Shown here: positions 25,147 through 35,700 of the stretch, in pieces
How positions within the stretch are numbered: position 1 is the first letter of the stretch
Layout: the number at the start of each line of letters is the position of its first letter
Assembly (NCBI GenBank): GCA_004794785.1
Contig: SJOL01006765.1
Coordinates: forward strand, 175,590 to 239,589
Direction: 5' to 3'
DNA from: Opisthorchis felineus
Taxonomy: Eukaryota > Platyhelminthes > Trematoda > Opisthorchiida > Opisthorchiidae
Length of the DNA stretch: 64,000 bases
The notes under the pieces: model-generated
Told to the model about the DNA's origin: nothing
Databases searched by the model: none
The model's input: the letters and a program-made list of their open reading frames with translations, nothing else
Position numbers and translations under genes: made by a program

Positions 25147-25611
25147 GATTTCATTTGAATTCCAACTGTTTGCGTCACCCATCCTTTGACATCTGTCATC
25201 CTACCGAGGACAACACTATGACGATAAGTTGGTTTCCTATCCTAAACGGAGCTGCAGGGACATTTTCGCTAGTCAATTGCTTTAGTGTGGTCAGCTTACC
25301 CACGTCGTTCTTCCTGATTTCAAATGAGGTTTTGATTCGGTTGACCGTTCTGCGGAAATATTCGGTCTTAAGGAAGTACGTGAGAAGTACGTGAAAATTG
25401 AGCATTAATACACATACGAATCTAGTCATTTAAGAGTTTATGGCTAGCTCTTACCCATGTCAGCCATCTAGAAGACACTGGGATGGAACTATCCGTTACT
25501 GATCGCCGTTTAATTTCCCCATCGATGGTGTTCTGAGTAGCTCACAGTTCTTTGCTACTCGGTTGAGACGCGTCCAGGTTGATAAGTTGGCTACAAAAGA
25601 CAATGGCATCG

Positions 25612-25745
25612 TGGAATACGCCATAGTTTGGAAGGATACCATCACTTTGGCGAAGTACACTCATTTGCCAGTTTAGCTGGTCTTAACGAAAGACTCAACT
25701 GCATTCCAGCTGAATCTCTTATCTGCGATATTCTTCAATGGAATG
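25612..25745 (-). repeat. Dispersed repeat of unknown class, copy a
   Basis: On the minus strand it shares, in order: GAAGAATATC, GAGATTCAGCTG, GAGTCTTTCGTTAA and GCAAATGAGTGTA followed by TTCG. The same ordered blocks occur at 25914-26028 (+), 26535-26650 (-), 26728-26822 (+), 29655-29870 (+), 46560-46700 (+) and 52570-52775 (+). There is no coding capacity. Confidence 0.6.
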
Positions 25746-25913
25746 TGCTGCACAATGACAGCCTCAAATATCAATATAGCGAAGTGGGTCGTGACCGTCG
25801 AACAGTTTTTAGCAACCTTATGAGTAGTATGTCTCACCAGGAAAATATGGTGCGATTTGTCGAATATTGTATTAACTGAAACATGAAGTGGTCCCTAAAC
25901 AGCACATGCGGCT

Positions 25914-26028
25914 GAAGAATATCATAAATGGGAGATTCAGCTGGGATTTATTTGAGTTTCTCCTTAACGTCGCCTTGCTTTGCACATGAGTGTATCCCGA
26001 CAGCTGCGTACGATTTCGTGTTGACCCT
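25914..26028 (+). repeat. Dispersed repeat of unknown class, copy b
   Basis: Carries GAAGAATATC, GGGAGATTCAGCTGG and CACATGAGTGTATC, then CGACAGCTGCGTACGATTTC. It forms an inverted pair with copy a about 170 bp away. Confidence 0.6.
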
Positions 26029-26534
26029 TTAGTGGGAATCGGCGCCTAACGGATAAACTCTGAGGATATTGAAACCGATCGCGGGCTCTTCTAGAGTATT
26101 CTGCAGACCTGGTAGTACCTTAGCACTAGCGTTTCCTTCGGTTGGGATAGCAGCTAGGTACCGAAACGGTGTTTCAGCCGAACGAGTATTTTTTCGAAAC
26201 TTTTTACCCAACTGACGGAAGCTGTCAACCATAGAGCGAACCTTTAGTACCTTATTGCGAAGCTCAATGCTCAGTACCGCAGGCCACTTAACGTCAAGTC
26301 GACCGGCGAACGCAGGGAACTAGATGTCAGGCACCTGAGATATCCCTAAATCACATTGATATTCCAACACCAAATGCTGTCGTAATTGACGGATCCAGCC
26401 AACCTAGCCTGTTAACGGAAGTGTTGCGCAGAGTGAAAGAATATTGACTACAGCTGTACCCAGTGTTACCCGCATAAAACTGCTGGAACGTTTGCGACGA
26501 CAGACCATCGGTTTCGCCCATTTTTGGGCTCATG
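26029..26534. other. Spacer between repeat copies
   Basis: No gene is recognisable. Minus-strand frames at 26029-26232 and 26351-26533 show no motif. Confidence 0.45.
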
Positions 26535-26650
26535 GATTAGACTGGTTTGCAGTTTCCGTTAAGCTTATTTCCTACTGGAATACCGAATCGGGGGTTGTAC
26601 ACTCATTTGAAAATCAACTTGGTGCTAATGGGGGACTCAAGTGAACATCA
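26535..26650 (-). repeat. Dispersed repeat of unknown class, copy c
   Basis: On the minus strand it has CACCAAGTTGATTTTCAAAT followed by GAGTGTA, and AAATAAGCTTAACGGAAACT. It is more diverged than copies a and b. Confidence 0.5.
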
Positions 26651-26727
26651 ACTGAGTCTTTCGACATGAAAAGTACTGCGATGGCTTAAATGTCGTTCCA
26701 AAATAAGAAAACGTATACAACACATTC

Positions 26728-26822
26728 AGATGATGGGAGATTTGGCTGAAATTCAAAAGCATCCATTGTTGACACCAAGCTAATTTGCAGATGGATGTGA
26801 TTATTACGCAGATTGACCAGCT
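26728..26822 (+). repeat. Dispersed repeat of unknown class, copy d
   Basis: Contains GGGAGATTTGGCTGAAATTC, then TTGACACCAAGCTAATTTGC and AGATGGATGTGATTATTACG. It is the fourth copy within about 1.2 kb. Confidence 0.5.
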
Positions 26823-27197
26823 ACTCCTTAAGTGCTACGATTTAACGGCGATAATCATCGTCATTTTCAGCTTTAAAGGACGGTGCCGACCATAAGAAGA
26901 TAGCCAAAATAACTAGCATCCTACTGTCTGTCCTGTCCGTCCGACAACCAAGTATAGAGAAAAGGCCTAAGGGTGCTTTAAATTGCCTCACTGGGCAACT
27001 GAATCTCATCAAGGGCGAATGTTAAGGGAAAGAGTGAACACGTAGAGAAATTTGCTGTCCGAAGATAACAAAAAGATAGACCGCTTCTGTCCCATACCTA
27101 CCATTTACAAGAACTCCAAGAAAACCTGACTGTTCATTTGTAGTCAGTTTCCTAACAATTTTTGCTAAACCAGACAAAAGCCACCTGAGGTTTACGA
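26823..27197. other. No recognisable gene
   Basis: I see no long frame, repeat or RNA gene between the dispersed-repeat cluster and the SINE pair. Confidence 0.45.
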
Positions 27198-27372
27198 TAA
27201 AAAGTAATCGTCCAGCTGGTGCATAGCTCTCGTGCCACCCGAAAGGAGGAAATGTGCTGAGGTACTGCCAGGTTGCCCAAGCCCAGACAGGAGCAGTCGA
27301 GATGCCGAGGTTGGGTTGGAACCACGGACCTTCCGAGAAATAAGTTCATGCCTTAATCACTGGACTATCGGG
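27198..27372 (-). mobile_element. tRNA-derived SINE, left arm of a head-to-head pair
   Basis: A minus-strand copy of the family. The tail is at 27198-27205, the body carries the usual CCAGGTTGCCCAAGCC block (plus-strand reading), and a mutated B-box lies near 27314-27326. Its tRNA-like 5' end abuts the 5' end of the next SINE, which faces the other way. Confidence 0.8.
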
Positions 27373-27373
27373 G

Positions 27374-27490
27374 GCGAGATGGCTCAGTGGTTGGAGCGCA
27401 AATTTGCTGGCCGGAAGGCCCGTGGTTCGAACCCGACCTCTACCTCTCGACTTCCCCTGTCTAGGCTTGGGCAACCTGGCAGTATCCCAT
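27374..27490 (+). mobile_element. tRNA-derived SINE, right arm of a head-to-head pair (truncated)
   Basis: A plus-strand copy with the best preserved polymerase III promoter in the window: A-box TGGCTCAGTGG at 27380-27390 and B-box GGTTCGAACCC at 27424-27434, 33 bp apart. The body matches up to about GGCAGTATCCC (27477-27487) and then departs from the family, so the 3' third and tail are missing or replaced. Confidence 0.82.
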
Positions 27491-29439
27491 TGGCATTGGT
27501 TAGATGCCGTATCTTTCAGCGTCTCCGACCATGAACAGGTAGGATCACGCGGACCCCATCCTGGAAGGCGACTCGCGCCTTACGTATCCATACTTTTCGT
27601 AGTTGCTTTTATACCCCTCTGCCACATCTCTACTTGCCCCACTCTGAATGGGGCGCCAGATGCGGCACTCTTTTCGTCAACCGATGGTTCGGATACGCGG
27701 TACATGACCAGACCGCCGCAGCTTTTAATGTTGAACCCATTCTTCAATTGAGGTCTCTGTTGCATAGCCAAATACTAGTTTTCCAGTTGGTGTCAAATCT
27801 GCACTGTCCGACTGTTCACCGGGTGACCGTGGCCACCAAAAACCTATCTGATACGTCCAGAAACTAAATTTAGCCAGGCGTCTCATATGACTTCGAACTC
27901 ATCTGCTGTGCGCAGCAGCATCATGGGTGTGGCATATATGCCTTTCCGTTCTCTTGTTAAGTCGGCCGCCCACAGATAGTTGGGTCATTAGCTCCCCGAA
28001 GGAGACCCCAGCACCTGTGTCCTTGCAGCTCAGAACGTTGAGTCAAAGGCTGATGCTAAGCAGTCTCATTCAAGGCCTCCCAATTAATCTGGGCAACAAA
28101 GAAATACCAATAACCTTTGCAAATCTTCACCCAGCGATGTAATTAAAAACCCGCCCAAACGATCAACTGGTCCGTTATGGTCTATTTTACTGTCGATCAT
28201 ATAATCATTGTTTTATGTCCGAGCCACCGTTCAGGAACATCAAAGTGACACTGGTAACTGCAAGGAATCTGCTTCACATAGCATTGAATTTACGTTCTCT
28301 TACAAGTTGGGAAATAGGTATTTATCGGTCAGATATTACTTCCTCTCTCTGTTGACGTTTTTGTCTCTAAAAACACAGAAGACTAAGCGTAGTGATGCAT
28401 TCCAGACCGATTACGTTAGCCTACTCTCCGGGTTCATGTTGATTCTGAGGGACTGGCTATTACAGCTCAACTCTAGGGCCGAACGCGCTCCGATGAGCTT
28501 GTTTTGTTTGGAGTCGCGTTCTCACCGAGTGAACGCTGGAGTTGATGAAACCCAGCAGCCATTGTTGACGTCAGTGAAAACGATGTTTGATGCACGAATA
28601 TGGTGGCGTACACGGATTTCCCACGTGCCGGTTCCTAAAGAGCTAGTATATAGTTAAGGCCGGAGTTTGGAATAGTTTTCACGACAAGAAGCAGTCGCGC
28701 CGTTTTCCTTCTAATCCGACAGGCTGGTCCAGATAGGGCACTGTTCAACGAAACGATCTACGATAGTTACTAGATTTAGGGTAAAGGTGTGGTCGGATGC
28801 CAAAAGCCTCAGCCGTACGGGCGCTTTCGCCTTCAAGTGGGCGTAGAAGGGTTAGACACATAATTCTTCGATTAACAGTTGCAGACTGTAACTTCTGGAC
28901 CACGCGTCCATTGATCACTTTATGCGGCTGGTGAATTTGATTTAAGGCGTAATCTTTGTTCTTACAAGCTGTTGACTTATTCAATCAGCCATCTGACCAC
29001 TGGTAAGTGGTGGGAAAATCACGTCTGACCAGTCATCGCGGTGGAGGTGTGGTCCAGAGGTTAGCCTGAAAGAGTTGTGTGCCCTATCCCTCTACGCCCA
29101 CCTGGTGGGTCTTAGTAAGAACTGAGCGCTCATGTGGGCGCAATTGCCGGCGTCCGTCCACACCCTTCCCTCAAACATCCGGTAAACTTTCAAGCCCATG
29201 GTTTGGTCGTTATCAGGTTCTCCGCGACGAACAATGGCTAACCCTACTATTTACTAGTAGTCATCTGAGTATATTATTCAACGGCTGCTATAGGCAAAAC
29301 CGCGCTTCAGATTATCAGTTCACACAGAATAGCCGTTTTGAGCCATGGATTAGACCTTCTGCGGAACAGTGCAGGTGGCATTCATCAACCCAGACTCTAA
29401 AGTGGAACTTCGACGCTAATTCTCCATCAGTGACTTCAG
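27491..29439. other. No recognisable gene
   Basis: Frames at 27580-27867, 28208-28657 (+, 149 codons) and 28745-28984 (-) are present. None has a domain that I recognise. Confidence 0.5.
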
Positions 29440-30287
29440 TTCAGCGTGACTTCAACTTGGCTGTGAAGGGTGGGATGTACTCTACTGCAGTGCGGTCCAT
29501 CCTACTTTGTGCATCAATGTCATGGCAGCTGTTCAGAGATTTTTCATTATTCGCAATAGTGGTGTACAGGAGAGGCGGTACAATCGGTCGCCCCTCAGAC
29601 ATAAAGCAACCAAAGAGGCATAAAAACATCCTAATATGTAGAAGAACGTCACAAGCGAGAGATTAAGCTGGGTTCAGCTGAGACTTTTGGTAAAACCAGT
29701 TTAGTGTGCAGATGAGAGTATTTCGCCAGTTGCATCCACTTTGTTATCAAGTAGAACGTAAGGTTGACAGAAACTCGGAGACTGTGCCCGATGAGTCACA
29801 AGAAGGGCAGAACCGGTCTTATGCTGTCAGAGTTTTCAGCAACCTTATTAGTAGTGCGTGCCGTCCAGACAACTAAAATGTTGCTGAAAATATCTAGACA
29901 AGTGGTCGTCACTTTGGTTCTTGTGTATTAAATATCTAAGACTATCTAACAGCCGTCCTTTGGGACATCATTTTATCTTTGGGATGGCTGGACAGCTAAT
30001 AGTCAGCGGACTGGTTGCGAGACTTGAACTTTGGTTGCGGAGGATCTGAGGTATCTCCAGGTCTTCGACCGCTCATATCTCGGGAGTTTATATGGATTCG
30101 GCTACCAAAAACGAAAGACCTTATCAGAAGAAGAGCTTTTGACGGAACAGTAGGTACTTCAATACCGCCAGGTGCACTGACTGGTCATGTGCTACGTATG
30201 TTGAGTTGGCCACTGTTGAGAAGAGCGTCGTTTCCTGTTTTTGTTTCGGGGTGGCTGGAATTTAGAGATGGGCTAAATATGATGTAG
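29440..30287 (+). pseudogene. Non-LTR RT C-terminus (copy 3), split by an insertion
   Basis: The left piece, about 29440-29560, reads V-K-G-G-M-Y-S-T-A-V-R-S-I-L-L-C and aligns with V-K-E-R-V-Y-T-A-V-V-R-S-I-L-L-Y of copy 1. The right piece, about 30055-30287, reads I-S-R-E-F-I-W, then T-K-D-L-I-R-R-R-A-F, then L-T-G-H-V-L-R-M-L-S. It aligns with the following part of copy 1 (R-W-L-G-H-V-L-R-M-P). About 490 bp of unrelated DNA lies between them. The order and strand show one RT tail split by a later insert. Confidence 0.65.
29655..29870 (+). repeat. Dispersed repeat of unknown class, copy e, inside RT copy 3
   Basis: Shares GAGATTAAGCTGGGTTCAGC, then CAGATGAGAGTATTTCGCCA, then a 3' part with AAGAAGGGCAGAACCGG and TCAGCAACCTTATTAGTAGT. 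This 3' part also occurs in copy g (52570-52775), and its last block at 25805-25840. It probably is, or lies within, the element that interrupted the RT. Confidence 0.6.
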
Positions 30288-30290
30288 AAA

Positions 30291-31369
30291 AAAAGTAGGG
30301 GGAGGGTGGTCGTTACTAAAGGTCTTGGTATTATCATTACGACCCGCTTTTCAAGGTGAGACCAAAGTGGTTTCGTGTGCTTGGCTACAGGGGCTGGAAA
30401 GCCGTGGTTTGCTTACCTTTCCCGAACATTTAGGACATACTGCTTTCCATGTTGAATACATTTCGAATCGCTGTAAGTTTCCGTTTATAAAATTTACAAG
30501 TCCAGCTTGTAATTTGGGGACAATAGCCAACAGGACAGCCGAATACGCGTCGCCTACTTAGAGTACCTTCTGTACGTGACCTTCTGATTGTTCGGATTTA
30601 TCATTAAAGGATTTGACACGAATAGCATCCCTAGCACCACTTGGCACCCTTTTTCAAGGTTGCAATAGCTCTGGAACTGCTAGGTGGGACCCAAAAGGAG
30701 GAAGTAAAAGTGTGTTTATTAAACTTTTATCAACTGATCAGCCTAGTAGGACTGGTTGCGGACACTACACAGGTACCCTCAAGTATGGTTTTGGAAATTA
30801 CAGGGGCGTGCAAACAGTCGCACTGCAGTAAGGCTTAGTGTCTTTGCATCTCTGTATCTGTCATGCTCACAACGTCTTGCAATGCCACGATGTTTTGAAA
30901 CGGAAGGCACACACTTGTTGATCTGACTGAGAGATTTAGGTGATCTATGTGTTATGTATTCGGATTGAGCCTAAGTCAACTCCTCAGCTATCAAGTGTGT
31001 GCTTTTAATTTTAAGAACTCCCCGAAAAAGACCTGACGCGGTGAAGCCGCAACATGGAAATGTTTCCTTCCTCATATTGATGATGAAGTTCAGCGAAAGT
31101 TGATGAAGGCTGGTACCGACGAACGGAGCTCATGTTAATTAAAAAATCTTTCGCTATGAACACGATTACTCACGTCCTGAATTATTGGGAGCAAAAGTAT
31201 GTGTTTCCGTTGGGCCACAGGTAGTAGGGAAGGACCATTACAAACATCGCAAAGCATGTATGTAAGGGCCGCTTTTCATAATAAGCACATCAAGTTTTGT
31301 CCTTCCGTAAACAAGACAACCTTAGTGGCTAGACAAAGGTGAAATGTGTGAAATACGACCATATCGACA
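30291..31369. other. No recognisable gene
   Basis: Plus-strand frames at 30325-30561 and 30613-30838 have no known motif. Confidence 0.45.
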
Positions 31370-31460
31370 GGGACGAAATCATCATCATCATCATCGTCAC
31401 CGACAGCATAACATTGGTGTTCAATACTGGTGTTTTTGGCTGCGTATGAAGAAAACTCTG
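31370..31460 (+). repeat. Left arm of an inverted repeat
   Basis: A (CAT)n-like run is followed by GACAGCATAACATTGGTGTT, then CAATACTGGTGTTTTTGGCT. The minus strand of 32605-32700 has the same order of blocks (a run of CAT/CGT, CAACAGCATGACATCAGTGT, then CAACACCGATGCTTTGCTGC). Arms of about 90 bp lie roughly 1.15 kb apart. Confidence 0.55.
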
Positions 31461-32604
31461 TGGATTCATTTTTTGTATTGTTCGATAAATCTACCGGTTG
31501 TAATTGTGGATGAGTCGGCCCGAACGATCAACATTAAAGACGAATTGGACCTACATGACTGTAACTGAAGAGCAATAAACGATATCCGATGCATGAAAGT
31601 GTTCGCGCTCGTTCTGTTCCCGTGAGTCGGCTCCGCCTAAAGTAACTAAAATGAGATCGATAAAGTTCATAAATGATAGAACAGTGGGGGAAACAGTCAT
31701 GGATTCATTTATGACTTTATTAGATGTATTCATGGTCACGAAGCTCAAGTCCATATCGCAGAGATATACCCTAAACAAGGGAACGATGTAAATCGACTCT
31801 GTGTGTACCCTTCAACAACGAACTGATGTACCGTTTTAAAAAATATCGACAATGTCATGGTTACCATTTCTGTTGACTGTTCCCGGAACCGATGACCCAC
31901 GGTCAGTTCCGAGGTGTTGCCACGCAATGAAACGGATTTTTCGGTCGGAATCGAAGTCGTGTTCTTTTTCATAGCCAATGTTTGAAAACTCGTGGCAATC
32001 CCATTTGAGCAGTCACCTGACGTGGAACACGTGGTAGCGCCAGCGCATTTGCTTTACCTGGGCTGAACCACAAATGACACGTGCTGCAGTAGTTTTTGCT
32101 CGATTTCAGCATGGACCTTTCCATCTCATAGTCACATGGGAAACAGGACAGGCTGACAGTTTTTGTTTTATTCGGTTGGCTTTTGACCATATCTTCATCG
32201 GAAATAGAACGATTGATGTTCGATCTGAGTCAACTTTTATTTTTTCGGTTTCATTCTTGAGTTCAGTCCCATAAATTATACATAACATGTGAAGCCATAA
32301 AACAGGCTGACGAGTGTTTCATGGTTTTTCGAGATTAAGTTTCACTAATTGGAGATTTCCCTTAGATAGTCCTAGGTGGCGCGCATCTAGCTCTACGCGC
32401 AACACGTGTCCCCAGGAGAGGAACGCGGTATGAAGTTGTTTGTACTCCCAGTGCCTGCAATACATAGGTAGCGCATCTGATGCGTTCATCTATGCTTGAG
32501 CAGGCGTTGTTGTATCGTTTGATAGACAGGTCAAATCTGAGATCGGATTCAGCCGAACAGTAGGACGCGAAATGAGCGATCCCAAGCTGGTGTGCTGTCC
32601 GAAT
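31461..32604. other. Spacer between inverted arms; no known gene
   Basis: The longest frames are 31745-31978 (-) and the left part of 32362-32697 (-, 111 codons). Neither has a motif that I recognise. Whether the arms and spacer make one element cannot be told from this copy. Confidence 0.4.
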
Positions 32605-32700
32605 GTCACTTGATTCCCAAGGCAGCAGCATCGGCAGCAAAGCATCGGTGTTGAACACTGATGTCATGCTGTTGATGATGATGACGATGATTCCCAAGGT
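32605..32700 (-). repeat. Right arm of an inverted repeat
   Basis: The minus-strand counterpart of 31370-31460. On that strand it continues with GCTGCTGCCTTGGGAATC, which is not shared by the left arm. Confidence 0.55.
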
Positions 32701-32720
32701 CGTAGTGGGATTGAATCCAG

Positions 32721-35700
32721 GTGCATTTCATTTTCCTTTTCATTTTGTGGCTGACACCAATTTGTGACAATTTTTGCCTGGTCCTGTCCACTGTACATCT
32801 CTTGGAAAACATGCAGAACTGCACGTTTGTGTGAAAAGATTCTTTTTCTTGCCTGACGGGGCTAAAACAATAGAGTTTTTTGTTATTTTGAAAACATTCC
32901 CATGAATACTATATGGTACTATCTGGATCATTGTAATCTTTCCTTATGGTATATCCTCTGATTTCATTCGTGTTAACCGGTTTTTGCAATGTTCCGCTGA
33001 TTGACACTACGTTAAGCGATTCTCTTGTTGATTCTAGAAGGAGAGCGAAACACTCCAGGCATACCAGCTTTAGTGGTGCGTTATGTAGTTTTAGCCGCAA
33101 TTACTCAGGTTACCATGGGAACGGTGCTTAGGCAGTTTTAATGACTAGTCTGGTTACTGACAATATTTTATGTTGTTTCATCCCTGGTTGAATCGGGTAA
33201 TCTTCATTCTTCATGAAATGGCCACATCGATTTTACATAGTTCCTTGCTGAAACCTAAATATTCGAACTGCTTGTGTTAAATTTGAGACTGTTGTTTGCT
33301 TCACCATACGAGTAGAGTCATGGTGAAATGTACCGACTGTTATATTCGCGAACACCTATACTCCTGAGGGAGAAAGCTCTGCAATGCGGATTTCTTCTGT
33401 GGCAATCTGCCTTCTTCTCACTTGATTTTCATATAATATGTCATGGCTATGAGTAATCGCAACGTCCCCGGGTTGACTTATACTCACTTTATTTGATGGC
33501 TACTGTTTCATGGAAAAGGAGGAGTAAGCTTATCCGTCACTGCGATGTCGATTTTAGTTCGACTACTCTCACGAATGACCGCTTTCCGTATTCACTCGAA
33601 CCATTCTCGAATAACGCCGCTCAAAGTACATTTGAACTTGTGAATGAGACAACGATCTATAGCTGCCCATACGGCGTCTGTGTGAAAATATTGGATCAGG
33701 TATCCAATCGGACCAGAAGGCGCTTTTTCGTCCTTCACTGGTCACGGGTACTTTTACTGAAGGGAGCACTTGCTTTATGGCAACTATGCCTTTACATTTC
33801 GGTATTGCTGATGAAAACAAGGTCATTCTTAGGTAGGGCCTAACAACAGTAGCTAAATTTGTGTTCGAATCACTCCGATGTGACGGTCATTTTGGTCGAT
33901 GGGGTCGAGAGGACTGTACCACACTCGAATGTCGTTCTCAATGGGACTCATCATTAGTGTATGTCCTCTGGATCAAGTGGCAGGTGAATCACCGACCGGT
34001 TCAACCAGAACGGCGGCAGGGTTATTGTTTCGGGCATTATGCCCATCACGCACCTCAGTCGGATGCGATTTAGTTCACCTGAGAAGATGTGGTAATTCAC
34101 ATTTGTCTGGAGTTCGATTGCAACAGGTGCGTTTATCTCAAGTCAACTGCCCAGCTTTACAGCCCAAAATAAAGGGGGATACATGATACTGGTGAGCCCT
34201 AGTGAGAGTGAGGCTGAACTTGGTACTTCCTCTTTGCTCTGGTTCAACTAGACACTTGAGTTCTGTTCTGACTCATAGTAAAACCCAAACTAAATGTGCT
34301 GGTGGAGCAGTTATCTATATGTACAGTTAGAAAGCACAGCCAACTTGTCCAGAGAACTGTGCATTTCGGTGCAACACACCACTTTCTGGACAGGGTTGGC
34401 CGTTTACTTTGTGGATCACCAGACAGATCCGACACATCATTCGTAGCTTCTGAAGGATTGTAATCCAGCCATACAGCAATCGTCGGACGATCGCGATTAG
34501 TTTACTTCCTGTCTTCTATAATCTGATCCCATACTTCTAGGTGACAAGTTTTTATGAAAACAAAAATAAGAAATTAATGACACCTTTGTTTTATAGGTTC
34601 ACGTAAAAGCTAAACTAACCCAGTATGACCTGTTGTATTATGAGGTTTGTTGAGTTGCGATGAGCCATTCAGTCGTTAACTTTTAGTGCGAATGAGCCTC
34701 TGGAAGCCAGTTAAAGAAAATTTTGCTCATTTGTGACTCGTTACCGCAGGATTCGTTTTTAGTGACAAGGTTGTTATCGTAAAGTGAGCTCAGTTATCAC
34801 GTTCTCCGAACATTCATGTCGGGTATCCTTTTTGGTAGTTTTACCCCTTGTTCGAGGTGAACCACTGACGTCCCATTATTGGACATTTTATGTATCGGAA
34901 TGGACAAATACAAACCCAGTTACTTTCACAGTCAAAATCCGAGGTATACTTGTTTTTTGGCCCTGTTATCCCGTACATCTTCAGGAGGTATTTATCGCAA
35001 CATGGCTTATTGAGAGACACTAGGTCTACTGTGCCTCAACATGCCATGTGCCTCCTGCCATTTAGAGTTCTGGTCTTCAAGAGGTACTTCGAAAACAGGG
35101 TTCATCTTATACGATAAATTACTACGTGTATGAATAGGACTATCAATGAAGACTGGTTGTGTGACGCTGCATCTCCTGATAAATAAGCAAAAGTATCACC
35201 CTGCGTGGGTGAATGGCGAGTGGTCGCTTCTTCACCGTACTGTCTGACTTGGTGATGAGTGAGAAGACTTGCGCGCTGTGCTGGTTATATTTATGCGCTA
35301 CGCCTTCATCTGATTAGTACAGCTGCGTTACCCAGTGGTACAATAAGTCCGTATAGCTGTATGTTATGTTATGTTATGTTGCGCTGAGAGCTGAAGCCCA
35401 GCCAGGCGTGAATAGCGCCGAACGTACTCCTTATTTTACCATCTACTCAACTGAATTTTAGTAGTATATGTATGTTAGCGTTTTTGGTATGAAGGCTCCA
35501 CCTTCCAGCGGAATGCTGAATTGCTGGAGCGTATCGGTGAACAGGTTGATACTGCCTTATGCGCAGACGCAGGAACGAAGTGGTCAGCAAAACGACTTCG
35601 TTCGGTGCGTTTTTACCAACACTGATGATGCAGATACTGAGAATACTGAGAGAATATTCTTAGTTTGATGGATTGACTGGTGAAAACCCCGTAAGCTAGA

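Noticed and set aside
27380..27434. A plus-strand tRNA gene with perfect A- and B-boxes
   Set aside because: The sequence runs on into the SINE body and matches the other SINE copies.
28208..28657. A 149-codon frame as a gene
   Set aside because: Same reason; its composition is unremarkable and no motif is seen.
31383..31400. A His-rich protein from the CAT run
   Set aside because: It is a translated trinucleotide repeat inside a repeat arm.
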